Under the pieces are notes generated by a model. It worked only from the letters and a program-made list of their open reading frames with translations, was not told the DNA's origin and did not search any database. The translations under genes and the position numbers were made by a program. From assembly GCA_040766885.1 (NCBI GenBank), contig JAXGPP010000003.1:310001-374000 (forward strand): a stretch of DNA of 64,000 bases. Direction: 5' to 3'. Of the stretch, positions 53,192-61,767 are shown in pieces (the first letter of the stretch is position 1; every line of letters begins with the position of its first letter). This DNA is from JAXGPP01 sp040766885 (lineage in GTDB: Bacteria > Planctomycetota > Planctomycetia > Pirellulales > Thermoguttaceae).

Positions 53192-54541
53192 ATGAAGCAA
53201 TCAAAAACCACTCGTCGGGCGTTTCTTCAACAGAGCGGTGCTCTGGCTGCCGGCGCGGTTCTTCTGGGCGGGGCAGTCCCCGCCGTGCATGCCGCCGAAG
53301 ACAATACCATCCGCCTGGCCCTGATCGGCTGCGGCCCGCGCGGAGCGGGCGCCGTCGGCGACGCCCTGTCGGTTGCCGAGGGCGGTCCCGTCAAGCTGTA
53401 CGCCATGGCCGACCTCTCGGAAGCCCGCATGACGGGTTCTCACGACGCCCTGAAGAAGAAGTTTGGCGACAAGGTCGACGTCGCCGACGACCACCGCTTC
53501 ATCGGCTTCGACGCCTACCGCAAGGCGATCGACGTGCTCCGCCCCGGCGACATCGCCATGTGCACCACGCGGGCCTACATCCGCCCGGTCCACGTCGAGT
53601 ACGCGGTCCAGAAGGGCATCAACGTCTTCATGGAAAAGCCTTTCGCCTCCGATCCCGGCAGCCTGCACCGGCTGCTCCGCGCGGGCGAAGAGGCCGAGCG
53701 GAAGAACGTCAAGATCGCCGCTGGCTTGCAGTGCCGCCATTCGCCGGCCCGCCAGGCGCTGATCGACCGCATTCGCGAAGGCGCCATGGGCGAGATCCCG
53801 CTCATCCGCGCCAATCGCCTCGGCGGCACCTGGGGGCTGGGCAATGTCGGCGACAAGGCCAACGACCTGATGAGCCAGCTCGATTTCGGCAAGATCCATC
53901 TCTACTGGGTCGGGTCCGGCCACTTCGTCGACTACCTCATCCACCAGATCGACGAGTGCTGCTGGATCAAGGACGCCTGGCCGGTGTCGGCCATCGGCAT
54001 GGCCGGCCGCGCCGCCGACAGCGAAGACAAAGGGCAGAACCTCGACGTCTACTCGATCGAGTACACATTCGCCGACGGCACCAAGGCGTTCTGCGGTTTC
54101 CGCCGCATGAACCAGGCCCGCAGCGACTTCGCCACCTACATCCACGGCACGAAGTGCGCCGCCCAGTTCTCCGGCGACGTCCACGCCGCCACGGTCCACA
54201 TGTTCAAGGACCAGCGCATCGCCAAGGACAACATCGCCTGGACGCCGACCGCCGACGCGGTGAGCCCCTGGCAGTACGAGTGGAACGACTTCATCGCCAG
54301 CATCCGCACCGACCGGCCGCACAACGAAGCCCGCCGCGCCGTCTACTCCGACCTCACCACGCTCATGGGCCGGGCGGCCTGCCACACCGGCCAAGAGGTG
54401 ACCTGGGATCAGATGATGGCGTCGCGGTTCCAGTTCTGCGACTATCTCGACACCCTGTCCGAGAACAGCCCCGTGCCCGTGAAGCCCAACGCCGACGGCC
54501 AGTTCCCCGTCCCCGTCGCTGGCGTCTGGCAGGAAGTCTGA
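53192..54541 (+). CDS. Tat-exported Gfo/Idh/MocA-family oxidoreductase
   Basis: The 449-residue protein has a twin-arginine signal (TTRRAFLQQSGALAAGAVLL). The Rossmann fold binds NAD(P) at IRLALIGCGPRGAGAVG, and the conserved catalytic EKPFASD motif follows at about residue 150. VDYLIHQIDECCWIKDAWP is typical of the C-terminal substrate domain. Members oxidise or reduce sugars and related compounds; exported ones are abundant in planctomycetes and probably act on sugars released by secreted hydrolases. The start is fixed by the Tat signal and by conservation, not by a strong ribosome binding site. A long hairpin terminator follows. Confidence 0.88.
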   Translation: MKQSKTTRRAFLQQSGALAAGAVLLGGAVPAVHAAEDNTIRLALIGCGPRGAGAVGDALSVAEGGPVKLYAMADLSEARMTGSHDALKKKFGDKVDVADDHRFIGFDAYRKAIDVLRPGDIAMCTTRAYIRPVHVEYAVQKGINVFMEKPFASDPGSLHRLLRAGEEAERKNVKIAAGLQCRHSPARQALIDRIREGAMGEIPLIRANRLGGTWGLGNVGDKANDLMSQLDFGKIHLYWVGSGHFVDYLIHQIDECCWIKDAWPVSAIGMAGRAADSEDKGQNLDVYSIEYTFADGTKAFCGFRRMNQARSDFATYIHGTKCAAQFSGDVHAATVHMFKDQRIAKDNIAWTPTADAVSPWQYEWNDFIASIRTDRPHNEARRAVYSDLTTLMGRAACHTGQEVTWDQMMASRFQFCDYLDTLSENSPVPVKPNADGQFPVPVAGVWQEV

Positions 54542-54551
54542 TCTGCCCACA

Positions 54552-54591
54552 AACGACCGCGGGCCGGGCAATTCGCCCGGCCCGTGTCGTT
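54552..54591. terminator. Long hairpin after the Gfo/Idh gene
   Basis: CGGGCCGGGC (54560-54569) and GCCCGGCCCG (54575-54584) form a perfect 10-bp stem with a 5-base loop. An outer AACGAC/GTCGTT stem (54552-54557 with 54586-54591) extends it with two unpaired bases on one side and one on the other. It lacks a U-run and could act bidirectionally between convergent genes. Confidence 0.6.
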
Positions 54592-54653
54592 ATCCGTTAA
54601 CAGCAAATCAGGAATCGTGAATACCCAACGGCGAATCCAACTCCGCCTTCACC

Positions 54654-54709
54654 ATTCAGTATTCTTCATTCACTATTCGCTATTCAGTATTCCCCATTCA
54701 GCATTCTTT
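54654..54709. repeat. Heptanucleotide tandem repeat, eight ATTCNNN units
   Basis: Eight units of exactly seven bases, each starting ATTC, run without interruption from 54654 to 54709. The last three bases vary (AGT, TTC, ACT, GCT, AGT, CCC, AGC, TTT). The tract is strikingly AT-rich against the GC-rich background and lies just before the end of the EF-G gene. Confidence 0.85.
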
Positions 54710-54717
54710 CCTCCCCC

Positions 54718-56805
54718 TCACGCGCTCGCCCCCGCCAGCATCGCCTTCCGCTCGGCGATCACTTCCCTCTCGATAGCCGACGGCAGCCGGCGATAACGGG
54801 CGAATTCCAGCGTGAACGTCCCCTGCCCCTGCGTCATGCTCCGCAGATCGGTCGAGTAGCCGAACGTCTCCGCCAGCGGAATCTCCCCTTCGATGCGGCA
54901 CATCGCTCCCGACATCTCCGTGCCCGTCACCATGCCGCGGCGGGCCGTCAGATCGCCCACCACCGATCCCTGGAACTGGCTCGGGCACTCGATCTCCAGC
55001 TTCATCACCGGCTCCAAGAGCACCGGGTGGGTGTTGCGGAAATTCTCGCGCATCGTTGTCTGGGCGCAGATCTGGAACGCCAGGTCGGAGCTGTCGACCT
55101 CGTGGTACGAGCCGTCCTCGAGCGTGATCTTCAGTCCCACCACCGGATATCCGGCCACCGGACCCTTGTGCAACGTCGAGCGGAAGCCCTTCTCCACGGC
55201 CGGAATGTACTGCTTCGGCACGCGGCCGCCGACGACCTTGTCCTCAAACTCGAACGATTCCTCGGCCTCCTCGGGCAGGATGTCCATCATGCCAACAATG
55301 TGGGCGTACTGTCCCGCCCCGCCGCTCTGCTTGCGGTGACGCACGTCGAACTTCGCCGCCCGGGTAGGCGCTTCGCGATAGTTTACCTTCGGCCGGCCGA
55401 CTTCCACTGCCACGTTGTACTCGCGGCGGATCCGCTCGACGTACACCTCCAGGTGCAACTCGCCCATCCCGGCGATCAGCGTCTCGCCCGTCTCCTCGTC
55501 GGTCGTGATCTGCAGCGTCGGATCCTCGCGGCGGAAACGGCTCAAGGCCTTGGCCAGCTTGTCGGTCCCGTCCCGCTCCAGCGGCGAGATCGCCATCTTG
55601 ATCACCGGTTCCGGCACGTGCATCCGCTGCAATGTGCAGAACCGGGGCTCGGGCGCGTAGGTGTCGCCGCTGATCGAGTCGACGCCCAGCACCGCCACGA
55701 TGTCGCCGGCCATCGCTTCGTCGACGTCCTCGCGCTCGTCGGCGTGCATCTTCACGATCCGGCTGAACCGCTCCTTGCGGCCGGTCCGCTGGTTGTAATA
55801 CGTGCTGCCCTTGACGAACTTGCCTTGGTACAGCCGCATGAACGTCAGCGCGCCGTACGGATCCTCGACGATTTTGAACGCCATCGCCACCGCCGGCTTC
55901 GCCGGATCGGCCGCCAGCGGAATCTTCCGCTCCTGGTCCTCGTAGCCCATCGCCTCCGCCTCGCGCTCCAGCGGCGAGGGCAGGTAGTCCACCACCGCGT
56001 CGAGCAGCGTCTGCACTCCCTTGTTCCGATAGGCGGTGCCCATGAATACGGGTGTGAGCTGCAGGCCGAGCACGGCCTCCTTCGTCACCCGGCGGATGAG
56101 CGTCTCCGGAACCGGCTCCTCGGCCAGCAGCAGTTCCAATAGCTCGTCGCTGTACATCGACAGCGCCTCGAGCATGTGCTGGCGATGCTTCTGCGCCTCG
56201 TCGGTCAACTCCGCCGGGACCTCGTCGGTGCGAACGTGCTCGCCGTTGGCGCCGTCGTAATACACGGCCTTCATCGCCACCAGGTCGACAATCCCCTGGA
56301 AGTTCGATTCCTTGCCGATCGGAAGCTGCATGAGCACCGCGTCGCAGGCCAGCTTCTCGCGCAACTGCCGCACCACGCGGTGCGGATCGGCCCCTGTGCG
56401 GTCCATCTTGTTGATGAACGCCAGCCGCGGCACGTGGTAACGCTGCATCTGCCGGTCGATGGTCAACGACTGCGCCTGCACCCCCCCCACGGCGCAGAGC
56501 ACGAGCACCGCTCCGTCGAGCACGCGGAGGCTCCGCTCCACCTCCACGGTGAAGTCGACGTGCCCCGGCGTGTCGATGAGGTTGATCGTGGCGTCGCCCC
56601 AGCGGACCGTGGTGGCCGCGCTGGTGATCGTGATCCCGCGCTCCCGCTCCAGGTCCATGTAGTCCATCGTCGCCCCGTCGCCGCGGACCTCCTGCATGCG
56701 GTGGATCCTTCCGGCGTAGAACAAGATCCGCTCGCTCAGCGTCGTCTTGCCGGAGTCGATATGGGCCGAAATACCAATGTTTCGCAGTCGTGCCAGGTTC
56801 ATCAT
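54718..56805 (-). CDS. fusA: Elongation factor G, spdEFG1/mitochondrial EFG1-like
   Basis: The 695-residue GTPase moves tRNAs and mRNA through the ribosome. G1 AHIDSGKTTLSERIL, G2 RGITITSA, G3 DTPGHVD and G4 NKMD are intact, and domains II-V follow at normal length (domain IV YREAPTRAAKFDVRHRKQSG). The reading HIDSGKTTLSERILFY with GRIHRMQEVRG matches the mitochondrial EFG1/spdEFG1 group rather than the standard bacterial form (HIDAGKTTTTER). Spirochaetes, planctomycetes and deltaproteobacteria carry this type together with a second copy. It is not in a str operon. ATG 56805 or 56802 are both possible; no Shine-Dalgarno is visible. Confidence 0.93.
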   Translation of the reverse strand: MMNLARLRNIGISAHIDSGKTTLSERILFYAGRIHRMQEVRGDGATMDYMDLERERGITITSAATTVRWGDATINLIDTPGHVDFTVEVERSLRVLDGAVLVLCAVGGVQAQSLTIDRQMQRYHVPRLAFINKMDRTGADPHRVVRQLREKLACDAVLMQLPIGKESNFQGIVDLVAMKAVYYDGANGEHVRTDEVPAELTDEAQKHRQHMLEALSMYSDELLELLLAEEPVPETLIRRVTKEAVLGLQLTPVFMGTAYRNKGVQTLLDAVVDYLPSPLEREAEAMGYEDQERKIPLAADPAKPAVAMAFKIVEDPYGALTFMRLYQGKFVKGSTYYNQRTGRKERFSRIVKMHADEREDVDEAMAGDIVAVLGVDSISGDTYAPEPRFCTLQRMHVPEPVIKMAISPLERDGTDKLAKALSRFRREDPTLQITTDEETGETLIAGMGELHLEVYVERIRREYNVAVEVGRPKVNYREAPTRAAKFDVRHRKQSGGAGQYAHIVGMMDILPEEAEESFEFEDKVVGGRVPKQYIPAVEKGFRSTLHKGPVAGYPVVGLKITLEDGSYHEVDSSDLAFQICAQTTMRENFRNTHPVLLEPVMKLEIECPSQFQGSVVGDLTARRGMVTGTEMSGAMCRIEGEIPLAETFGYSTDLRSMTQGQGTFTLEFARYRRLPSAIEREVIAERKAMLAGASA

Positions 56806-57426
56806 GGACAACAAATTCGCTTCGGGCTTGGCCGGCGGTCAATTGCCGCACCGGCTCGCAATGCTACCTCTACAGTATTACTCGCAGTTGATTCTAGTGC
56901 TCCCCTAAGCTTGGGGAAGCGTCACCTTCGCGGCAAAACCCGTGCCACAACCAATGGGTGGCTCATGCCTGGGATACCCCGAACTTGAAGTCCCAAAACA
57001 ACTTATCGCCTGCCCGGCGGGGGCAGCGAGAGTTGTTCGAATGGCAGGTGTGCTTTACCTGGACATATCGGGGCTTCAGGGGTTGCGCGAGAGGAAAACC
57101 GGCTGGAAACGCGTCCCCCAACTCTTCCGGTCGGACAATGCCCAGAAGAGCTCGCCCGTTCCGTCCGCATCAGGGTCGCGAGGTGGATTGGCTATTATAC
57201 GCTCCTACCACAGAGGCAGCCAGAGAAGAAACGCTCAGAAAATTGCCCCCTTTTCCCTGGCCACCCCCCGTGGCACGCGATTCCAGGCCGTGATTCTCTT
57301 CCATCCCGGGTGAAACTATGACATCCCACAAATGATCGCGGTTCCCGACCGGTCCTGGTCTTGCCGCTGCCGTCACGCTTCGGGCAACGCGACCGCACGA
57401 TTGGCCGAAGGCCTGGCGGACGAACG
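56806..57426. other. Long intergenic region, no gene recognised
   Basis: These 621 bases between the EF-G start and the PEP-CTERM gene end hold no supported gene. TCCCC and GGGGA at 56901-56905 and 56913-56917 flank TAAGCTT and form a small hairpin about 100 bases upstream of the EF-G start. The region is less GC-rich than its neighbours, so a promoter for EF-G is likely here. Two short plus-strand frames (near 56942-57313) show no known motif. Confidence 0.35.
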
Positions 57427-58254
57427 CTACTGCGCCTGGCCGCGGCGCCGCCGACTCGCGGCTCGGATCCCGACGCCCGTCAGCATCATCCCCAGCAGGG
57501 CAGCCAGGGTCGCCGGTTCCGGCTGGTGAGCCACTGTCCCGGAATCCGGGTGGTGAGCCGAAGGATTCGACGGCTCACCGGCGAAGCGAGACTGTCCGAG
57601 CCCTCCTCCGTATTGGAACAGCACGTTGGTGATGTCGTCGGCAACCAGCGACGGATCGGCCTGGAACGAGAACACAATCGAGTTCTGCACGAGCCCGCCG
57701 CTATTGCGGACGGCGCCGTTGCCGGTCCCCGGGTTGTCGCCGGCGGAGAGGAGTCCGTACTGGATCCCGCCGAGGGCGATCGGGCCGGCCAGATTGCTGC
57801 CGCCGAAGTTCGCGCTGCCGAAGAGCCCGAATCCGACGCTGCCGATCCCCTGGTTCACGCCGGCAAGCGCCGGGCGCGAGATGCTCGACCGGTACGCCCA
57901 TTCCCCGCCGATATCGCCTTCGGTCGGCTGCCCATCCAGATCGTAATAGACCTGGCTTCCGTCGGCCATCAGAGCCGAGAGGGGCGTCCAAGCGGGATTG
58001 CCGGCCACGTTGAAGAAGACGGCGGTCAACACATCCCGCGGCGCCCACACGTCGGCGGTGGAGGTATTCGCCAACACGACTTCCAGCGTCGACCCCGCCA
58101 GCCGGAACTCGACGCTGGCGGCGAGCGTCCCGCTGGAGCCGCTGAACGGCTGGATGAAATCGGCCCGCGCGCTCGTGCCTGACACGAGAAGCATCGAGAA
58201 ACCAATCGCCCCCAGGGCCGCAATTCGAACAGTAGAGCCTGCCTGTATCCGCAT
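57427..58254 (-). CDS. PEP-CTERM sorting-domain protein
   Basis: The 275-residue protein has a signal peptide (ALGAIGFSMLLVSGTSARA) and a C-terminal PEP-CTERM tail: the motif in QPEPATLAALLG, a hydrophobic segment and a basic end with RRRRG. Such tails are recognised by exosortase (EpsH-like), which anchors or exports the protein, often with exopolysaccharide. The middle (about 35-235) is Gly/Ser/Asn-rich and beta-like, without a known fold. The exosortase gene is not in this window. ATG 58254 was chosen to start the signal peptide. Confidence 0.85.
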   Translation of the reverse strand: MRIQAGSTVRIAALGAIGFSMLLVSGTSARADFIQPFSGSSGTLAASVEFRLAGSTLEVVLANTSTADVWAPRDVLTAVFFNVAGNPAWTPLSALMADGSQVYYDLDGQPTEGDIGGEWAYRSSISRPALAGVNQGIGSVGFGLFGSANFGGSNLAGPIALGGIQYGLLSAGDNPGTGNGAVRNSGGLVQNSIVFSFQADPSLVADDITNVLFQYGGGLGQSRFAGEPSNPSAHHPDSGTVAHQPEPATLAALLGMMLTGVGIRAASRRRRGQAQ

Positions 58255-58431
58255 GGTCTTGCATCCTCTGCTTGTAAGCCGCGCTGCCCATTGCCCTCTG
58301 CAGCGGGAGCCAAATTGTAAGCCCCCGCTGCGCGGTGAGCAATCCTGTGCAAAACCCCCGAGCGACACATTGTCACAGGTTGTCGCCGAGCGCGTTCAAG
58401 CGGGATGTGATTCTGCGAACACGGATACCGT

Positions 58432-58447
58432 GCGATTGCGCAATCGC
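58432..58447. promoter_or_regulatory. 16-bp perfect palindrome
   Basis: GCGATTGCGCAATCGC reads the same on both strands. It is the length of a dimeric repressor operator and sits between two divergent promoters. Which protein binds, if any, is unknown. Confidence 0.45.
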
Positions 58448-58662
58448 GAAAACAGGCTGTCAAGAACCACTGGATTTTCAACTGGCATCCGCCGGAGTCG
58501 GCAGTGGCGACGATCCAGCGAGACACTCGCGCCCTGTCTCCGTGGAGGAACTGATCCGAAAGGATCGCGGCGGTGTACGCTTGCCACCGATCGACCGTCG
58601 AGCATGGCACGTCACGCGAACCGTTTCATTCCAGGTCGCGATCGAATTGCTGCGGCTCAACA

Positions 58663-58690
58663 GCACCTGTCACCTGTCACCTGTCACCTG
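58663..58690. repeat. Heptanucleotide tandem repeat, four TCACCTG units
   Basis: Four seven-base units (first GCACCTG, then three of TCACCTG) run from 58663 to 58690. Like the ATTCNNN array at 54654 it has a period of seven. Confidence 0.8.
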
Positions 58691-58733
58691 AGCACTGACC
58701 TCTGACCGACCAAAGCCGATGGCCGAACGCTGC

Positions 58734-58739
58734 TATAAT
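58734..58739 (+). promoter_or_regulatory. TATAAT box directly upstream of bioH (leaderless candidate)
   Basis: A perfect TATAAT ends six bases before the bioH ATG (58746). If used, transcription starts at or next to the ATG, giving a leaderless mRNA; no Shine-Dalgarno is present. No good -35 was found at 16-18 bases. Confidence 0.4.
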
Positions 58740-58745
58740 GACCGG

Positions 58746-59480
58746 ATGCCGCCCGCCACGAGCATCCTCTGCATCTCCGGATGGGGCACCGACGAATCCT
58801 GCTGGCGCGGGGCAGTCGCCGCCCTCGAGGGCGTTGCGCTCGTTCGGCACGTGCCGTGGTGGCAGTGCCTCGCCGAGCGCGCGAACTTCCTGCGCGAGGC
58901 CATCGCCGCCGAGTCGCGGCCGGTCGTCGTTGTCGGCTGGTCGCTCGGAGCGATCGTCGCCCTCGAAGCGGCACTCGCCGCCCCCGGCAACCTCCACGGG
59001 TTGGTCCTCGTCGCCGGTACGGCGGCGATGAGCGATTCGCAGGACCTCTGGGGCGTCGAGCCCGAACGTCTCCGGGCGATGTCCCTGGCCCTTCGCTCGC
59101 GGCGCCCCGCCGTGCTGGAAGAATTCGCCCGGCTGGCGACCGCCCGCGACCTGCCCGAGGCCGACGAACTGGGCGCCGTCGAACAGTTGCTCGCCATGTC
59201 GGCGCCGATCGATACGGCTCACCTCGCGGCCGGCCTGCGCTACCTGGCGGCGACCGATCTGCGCGCCGAGATCGGCCGGGTGGGCGCGCCGACCTTCGTG
59301 CTGCACGGCGACCGCGACCGCGTGATTCCGCCGACCGCCGGCCGCATGCTCGCCCAGTCGATCCCCGCCGCCCGGCTGATCCCGATTCCCGGCGCCGGCC
59401 ACGCGGTCCCCCTGACCCATCCGGATGCCGTCGCCCGCGCTGTTATGGAGATGATCGATGCCGTCGCAACCGCACGCTGA
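58746..59480 (+). CDS. bioH: BioH-type pimeloyl-ACP methyl ester esterase
   Basis: The 244-residue alpha/beta hydrolase has ILCISGWGTDESCWRG (oxyanion region), the nucleophile elbow GWSLGA, the acid in LHGDRDRVIPP and the His in GAGHAVPLTHP. This matches BioH, which releases pimeloyl-ACP from its methyl ester in biotin synthesis. The next gene, bioC, overlaps it by 23 bases and makes the methyl ester, so the pair covers the start and end of pimelate formation. The frame extends to 58719, but ATG 58746 starts the conserved part. Other biotin genes (bioF, A, D, B) are not in the window. Confidence 0.85.
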   Translation: MPPATSILCISGWGTDESCWRGAVAALEGVALVRHVPWWQCLAERANFLREAIAAESRPVVVVGWSLGAIVALEAALAAPGNLHGLVLVAGTAAMSDSQDLWGVEPERLRAMSLALRSRRPAVLEEFARLATARDLPEADELGAVEQLLAMSAPIDTAHLAAGLRYLAATDLRAEIGRVGAPTFVLHGDRDRVIPPTAGRMLAQSIPAARLIPIPGAGHAVPLTHPDAVARAVMEMIDAVATAR

Positions 59481-60255
59481 CGCCGTGGCCGAGAATTTCT
59501 CGGCCGCCGCCGCCAGCTACGACCACTGGGCGGCGCCGCAGCGACTCAGTGCCCAGCGCCTCGCCGCCATGATCCCCGCCGCCGCAACCCCTGGCCGCAT
59601 CCTCGACGCCGGGTGCGGCACCGGCGCGCTTGGGCAACAGCTTCACCAGCGATTCCCGCGCGCATCGCTCGTCGGCGTTGATCTCGCCGCCGGCATGATC
59701 GACGCCTGTCGGCGATCTCTCGCCCACGTGCCCGAGCTTACACTCGCCGTCGCCGACCTGGCGTGCTACGAGCCTTCGCATGGTTTCGACCTCATCGCCT
59801 CGAACTTCAGCCTCCACTGGCTGCCCGATCCCGCCGGCGTCATCCGCCGTTTTCGCGCCCTGCTCGACCCGGCAGGCTTGATCGCCCTCGCCGTGCCCGT
59901 TGAAGGCTCCCTGGCGGAACTGGCCGAAAGCTACCGCGACGCGACCCGGCGTGAAATACCCGGCACCGTGATGCTCTCCGCCGACGCGTACTTGCGCGCC
60001 CTCGATCGCGCCGGCTTGCGTCCACTCCGTTGCGAAATCAGCCCCTTGGTGGCACGCTTCAGCAGCGGCCTCGAGGTGCTCCGCTACTTCCGGGCGACCG
60101 GCACCACTCTCCGGCATCAGCCCGACTACCGCCCCCATTCCGTGGCCCACACGCGGCGGCTGACTCGGCGCTACGAAGAACTCTTCGCCGATCCCTCCGG
60201 CCGAGTGCCGCTCACCTTCAGCGTCCTCTACCTGCTGGCCGAGGCCATGGCTTGA
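59458..60255 (+). CDS. bioC: Malonyl-ACP O-methyltransferase
   Basis: The 265-residue protein is a SAM-dependent methyltransferase: motif I ILDAGCGTGALGQQL, then LVGVDLAAGMIDAC and DLIASNFSLHWLPDP, typical of BioC. BioC methylates the free carboxyl of malonyl-ACP to disguise it for fatty-acid elongation before BioH removes it. Its start lies inside the end of bioH (23-base overlap in another frame), which implies coupled translation. Length and context fit well; a Gly-rich C-terminal helix closes the fold. Biotin synthesis is the expected pathway. Confidence 0.88.
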   Translation: MPSQPHADAVAENFSAAAASYDHWAAPQRLSAQRLAAMIPAAATPGRILDAGCGTGALGQQLHQRFPRASLVGVDLAAGMIDACRRSLAHVPELTLAVADLACYEPSHGFDLIASNFSLHWLPDPAGVIRRFRALLDPAGLIALAVPVEGSLAELAESYRDATRREIPGTVMLSADAYLRALDRAGLRPLRCEISPLVARFSSGLEVLRYFRATGTTLRHQPDYRPHSVAHTRRLTRRYEELFADPSGRVPLTFSVLYLLAEAMA

Positions 60256-60321
60256 TTCGCATTGCACAGGCATTACAGTAAAGCACCACGATGATTCTTG
60301 TTCGAAAACGGGAGGCAAATG

Positions 60322-61695
60322 ATGCGAGCTCTTGTATTGGCAACCGTGATCTTCGCCGCATCGTCGGCGCCGGCCGAAGTGGTCACCTATCCCGCACCGT
60401 CCGAAGAACAGCTCTCGGCCGATTACCAGGTCACGGCAGGCGGCGAGAAGGTCGACATCTACACTGCCCGGGTGCTTGATCCCCCGTTTGCCGGAAAGCA
60501 GTGGGATTTCGGCGGCCCGTACTCGTTCGCCAACTTCGACGTCGCCGGTCCGGTGGAAGTCCGCATCACCTCGCCGCGATCGCTCAAGGAAGTAGTTCTC
60601 CGCCCGGCGGCCGCCGACGTGAAAATGCAACTGCTCGACGACCACACGCTCGTCCTGTCGCTCCCCGGACCGCGAAAGCTGAGCATCGAACCGGAGGGCA
60701 AGAAAGGGCCGCTTCTGCTGTTCGCCAACCCGTTGGAAGAGTCGCCCCCCAAGCCCGACGCGCCCGGCGTGGTCTACTTCGGCCCCGGCGTGCACAACCC
60801 CGGCCGGATTGAGCTTTCCAGTGACCAGACGCTCTACCTCGCCGGCGGCGCGGTGGTCAAAGCCGGCATTCTCGCCCAGGGGGACCGCATCCGCATCTGC
60901 GGCCGCGGCATCCTCGACGGATCCGACTGGCCGTGGCGCAAGGGGCCCACGCCGCACGTCGTCTCCATCCGCGGCAACGATATCGAGGTGAGCGGCATCA
61001 CCATCCGCGGCGCGTCGCACTGGACGGTCGTGCCCCGCCATAGCCGGCAGGTGACGGTCCGCAATGTCAAGATCTGTGGTGGCCGCGTGCAGAACGACGA
61101 CGGCATCAACCCCTGCAATTCGCAGGATGTGCTGATCACCGACTGCTTCATCCGCAGCGACGACGACTGCGTCGCCCTCAAAGGGCTCGACTTCGCCGAA
61201 GGCAACAACAACGTCGAGCGGATCACTGTCGAGAATTGCATCCTCTGGTGCGACCGGGCCAGGATCTTCCTGCTCGGCCACGAGAGCCGCGCCGAGTTCA
61301 TGCGCGACGTCACGCTCCGCAATCTCGACATCATCCACTACACGATGACTCCCTTCCTGCTCGAGCCGGGCGAAGAGATGCGGCTGGAAAACATTGCCAT
61401 CGAAAGTGTCCGCATTCACGGCGAAGGTCAGGCCGAACTGGCCCGCCTGCGGCCAGTCGTCAACCAGTACATGCGCAACCAGGTGCCCGGCAAGATCGCC
61501 AACGTGCGGTTCGAGAACGTCACCATCGAAGGTCAGCCGGGCGCGTACCGCGTCCAGATCCTCGGCGCCGACGCCGATCACGATGTCCGTGGCGTCGTCT
61601 TCAGAAACGTCACGATCCTCGACGAGAAACTCAGCGCCGATTCCGATCGGATTCAGATCGGCGAACACGTCAAAGACGTTCAGTTCGATAAGTAA
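60322..61695 (+). CDS. Secreted GH28-like right-handed beta-helix glycosidase
   Basis: The 457-residue protein has a short signal (MRALVLATVIFAASSAPA). The N-terminal ~170 residues form a beta-sandwich-like cap. A right-handed beta-helix follows with GRGILDGSDWPWR, WTVVPRHSRQVTVRNVKICG and NDDGINPCNSQDVLITDCFI, then RSDDDCVALKG. The Asp triad (Asp in NDDG, DDD) matches GH28 polygalacturonase relatives. GH28 cleaves pectin-type galacturonans; planctomycete members of this type may act on other sugars. ATG 60322 has GGAGG six bases upstream; the alternative 60319 is three bases earlier. It is probably independent of the biotin genes. Confidence 0.8.
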   Translation: MRALVLATVIFAASSAPAEVVTYPAPSEEQLSADYQVTAGGEKVDIYTARVLDPPFAGKQWDFGGPYSFANFDVAGPVEVRITSPRSLKEVVLRPAAADVKMQLLDDHTLVLSLPGPRKLSIEPEGKKGPLLLFANPLEESPPKPDAPGVVYFGPGVHNPGRIELSSDQTLYLAGGAVVKAGILAQGDRIRICGRGILDGSDWPWRKGPTPHVVSIRGNDIEVSGITIRGASHWTVVPRHSRQVTVRNVKICGGRVQNDDGINPCNSQDVLITDCFIRSDDDCVALKGLDFAEGNNNVERITVENCILWCDRARIFLLGHESRAEFMRDVTLRNLDIIHYTMTPFLLEPGEEMRLENIAIESVRIHGEGQAELARLRPVVNQYMRNQVPGKIANVRFENVTIEGQPGAYRVQILGADADHDVRGVVFRNVTILDEKLSADSDRIQIGEHVKDVQFDK

Positions 61696-61767
61696 CAGAA
61701 ACGGCCATCCCCGCCGCGCTTCCGAGTGACGAATCACCTCACGCGGAAGCGCCCGGCGATGCGCCCG

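Larger units (their letters stand above)
58255..58745. promoter_or_regulatory. Divergent intergenic region with repeat, palindrome and -10 box
   Basis: The 491-base region between the divergent PEP-CTERM and bioH genes contains a 16-bp palindrome (58432-58447), a tandem heptamer repeat (58663-58690) and a TATAAT box six bases before the bioH ATG. No protein gene was supported in it. Confidence 0.5.

Noticed and set aside
54654..54709. CRISPR array
   Set aside because: The repeat period is seven bases without spacers, far from the CRISPR repeat-spacer pattern, and no cas gene is present.
54718..56805. Ribosomal protection (Tet-type) resistance protein
   Set aside because: The G1 region, domain IV and length fit translation factor EF-G of the EFG1 branch; nothing suggests a resistance determinant.
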